Of a stretch of 64,000 nucleotides of DNA, positions 63,454 to 64,000 are shown one piece after another. The translations under genes were made by a program, and so were the position numbers. This DNA comes from Pseudomonas graminis (GTDB lineage Bacteria; Pseudomonadota; Gammaproteobacteria; Pseudomonadales; Pseudomonadaceae), in the NCBI RefSeq assembly GCF_001705435.1, contig NZ_MDEN01000061.1, forward strand, positions 186,001-250,000, read 5' to 3'. The number at the start of each line of letters is the position of its first letter. The first letter of the stretch is position 1. The notes under the pieces are model-generated. The model was given only the letters and a program-made list of their open reading frames with translations. It had not been told where the DNA came from and did not search any database.

Positions 63454-64000
63454 ATGCCCTCCCTCGATAGCCTGAAAAGCCTCAAAACCCTCGAAGTCAG
63501 CAACAAGACCTACCACTACTTCAGCCTCCCGGATGCCGCGCGCACGCTGGGCAATCTCGACAAACTGCCGATGTCGCTCAAGGTGCTGCTGGAAAACCTG
63601 CTGCGCTGGGAAGACAACCACACGGTGACCGGTGACGACCTCAAGGCCCTCGCCGACTGGCTGACCGAGCGCAAATCCCACCGGGAAATCCAGTACCGCC
63701 CCGCGCGCGTGCTGATGCAGGATTTCACCGGCGTGCCGGCCGTGGTTGACCTGGCCGCCATGCGCGCCGCCGTGGCCAAGGCCGGTGGCGATCCCCAGCG
63801 CATCAATCCGTTGTCGCCTGTGGATCTGGTCATCGATCACTCGGTCATGGTCGACCGCTTCGGCGACGACAAGGCCTTCGGCGAAAACGTCGACATCGAG
63901 ATGCAGCGCAACGGCGAGCGTTACGCGTTCCTGCGCTGGGGCCAGAACGCGTTCGATAATTTCAGCGTAGTGCCGCCGGGCACCGGGATCTGCCATCAGG
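63454..64000 (+). CDS. acnA: Aconitate hydratase A (5' part, continues past the window)
   Basis: 182 residues visible. Starts at ATG 63454 after AAGGAGTCAGTC. The AcnA/IRP-type N-terminus reads YHYFSLPDAARTLGNLDKLP, SLKVLLENLLRWEDN, RVLMQDFTGVPAVVDLAAMR, DLVIDHSVMVDRFG and NFSVVPPGTGICHQ. It is an iron-sulfur enzyme that interconverts citrate and isocitrate; the cluster cysteines lie outside the window. Confidence 0.95.
   Translation, partial: MPSLDSLKSLKTLEVSNKTYHYFSLPDAARTLGNLDKLPMSLKVLLENLLRWEDNHTVTGDDLKALADWLTERKSHREIQYRPARVLMQDFTGVPAVVDLAAMRAAVAKAGGDPQRINPLSPVDLVIDHSVMVDRFGDDKAFGENVDIEMQRNGERYAFLRWGQNAFDNFSVVPPGTGICHQ

Overview
The window is chromosomal DNA from a Pseudomonas, most likely of the P. 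fluorescens complex. Supporting signs are the GC-rich sequence, the many REP palindromes (GGACCGGCTTCAGCCGGGA type and GTGGGAGCGAGCTTGCTCGCGA type), the rlmM/acnA neighbourhood at the right end, and the gene families themselves (eat-eutBC, efeUOB, aaeB-like efflux, soxR, msuD/sfnR-like pair). No prophage, integrase, CRISPR array, rRNA or tRNA was seen. Most of the window is metabolic, transport and regulatory genes with intact reading frames.

Left third (1-26600): a MocR/PdxR-type regulator (cut by the window edge) diverges from an EamA exporter. Then come a sorbosone-dehydrogenase-like lipoprotein, an orphan GAF sensor kinase, a creatininase-family hydrolase and a small unknown protein. A tandem array of about ten 113-bp REPIN units (6327-7380) follows. 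Next are a VOC protein, LysR/EamA, a DapB-like reductase with its own LysR, a beta-hydroxyacid dehydrogenase, a GntR regulator beside allophanate hydrolase, a Tat-exported dienelactone hydrolase, an NTF2-like protein, a LysR/argC pair, a CaiB-type CoA transferase, and the ethanolamine operon eat-eutB-eutC with an AraC regulator.

Middle third (26800-47300): an SF1 helicase-like protein, a DUF2790 protein beside a two-component system, and a CitMHS transporter/AtuA-like module with LysR. The Fur-box-preceded iron operon efeU-efeO-efeB-efeM-like follows, ended by a strong terminator. At 40573-42005 there is a repeat-rich island with a small low-GC ORF. A molybdenum oxidoreductase/cytochrome b/periplasmic protein operon then faces a CusRS/HprRS-like two-component system across a region with two inverted operator boxes. 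A PL7 alginate lyase converges on the kinase gene.

Right third (47700-64000): a MarR-controlled AaeB-type efflux operon (marR-FUSC-DUF1656-HlyD-OMF, all joined by 4-bp overlaps), an aldo/keto reductase, ZntB-like and PiT transporters, an alkanesulfonate monooxygenase with a sigma54 activator, a SoxR/monooxygenase pair around a perfect SoxR box, an FAD protein, rlmM, and the start of acnA.

The most unusual non-coding feature is a roughly 260-bp dispersed repeat in three copies (15698-15964, 40573-40829 inverted, 41739-42005). It carries several hairpins whose stems change by compensatory substitutions between copies. Two of the copies flank the low-GC ORF as an inverted pair.
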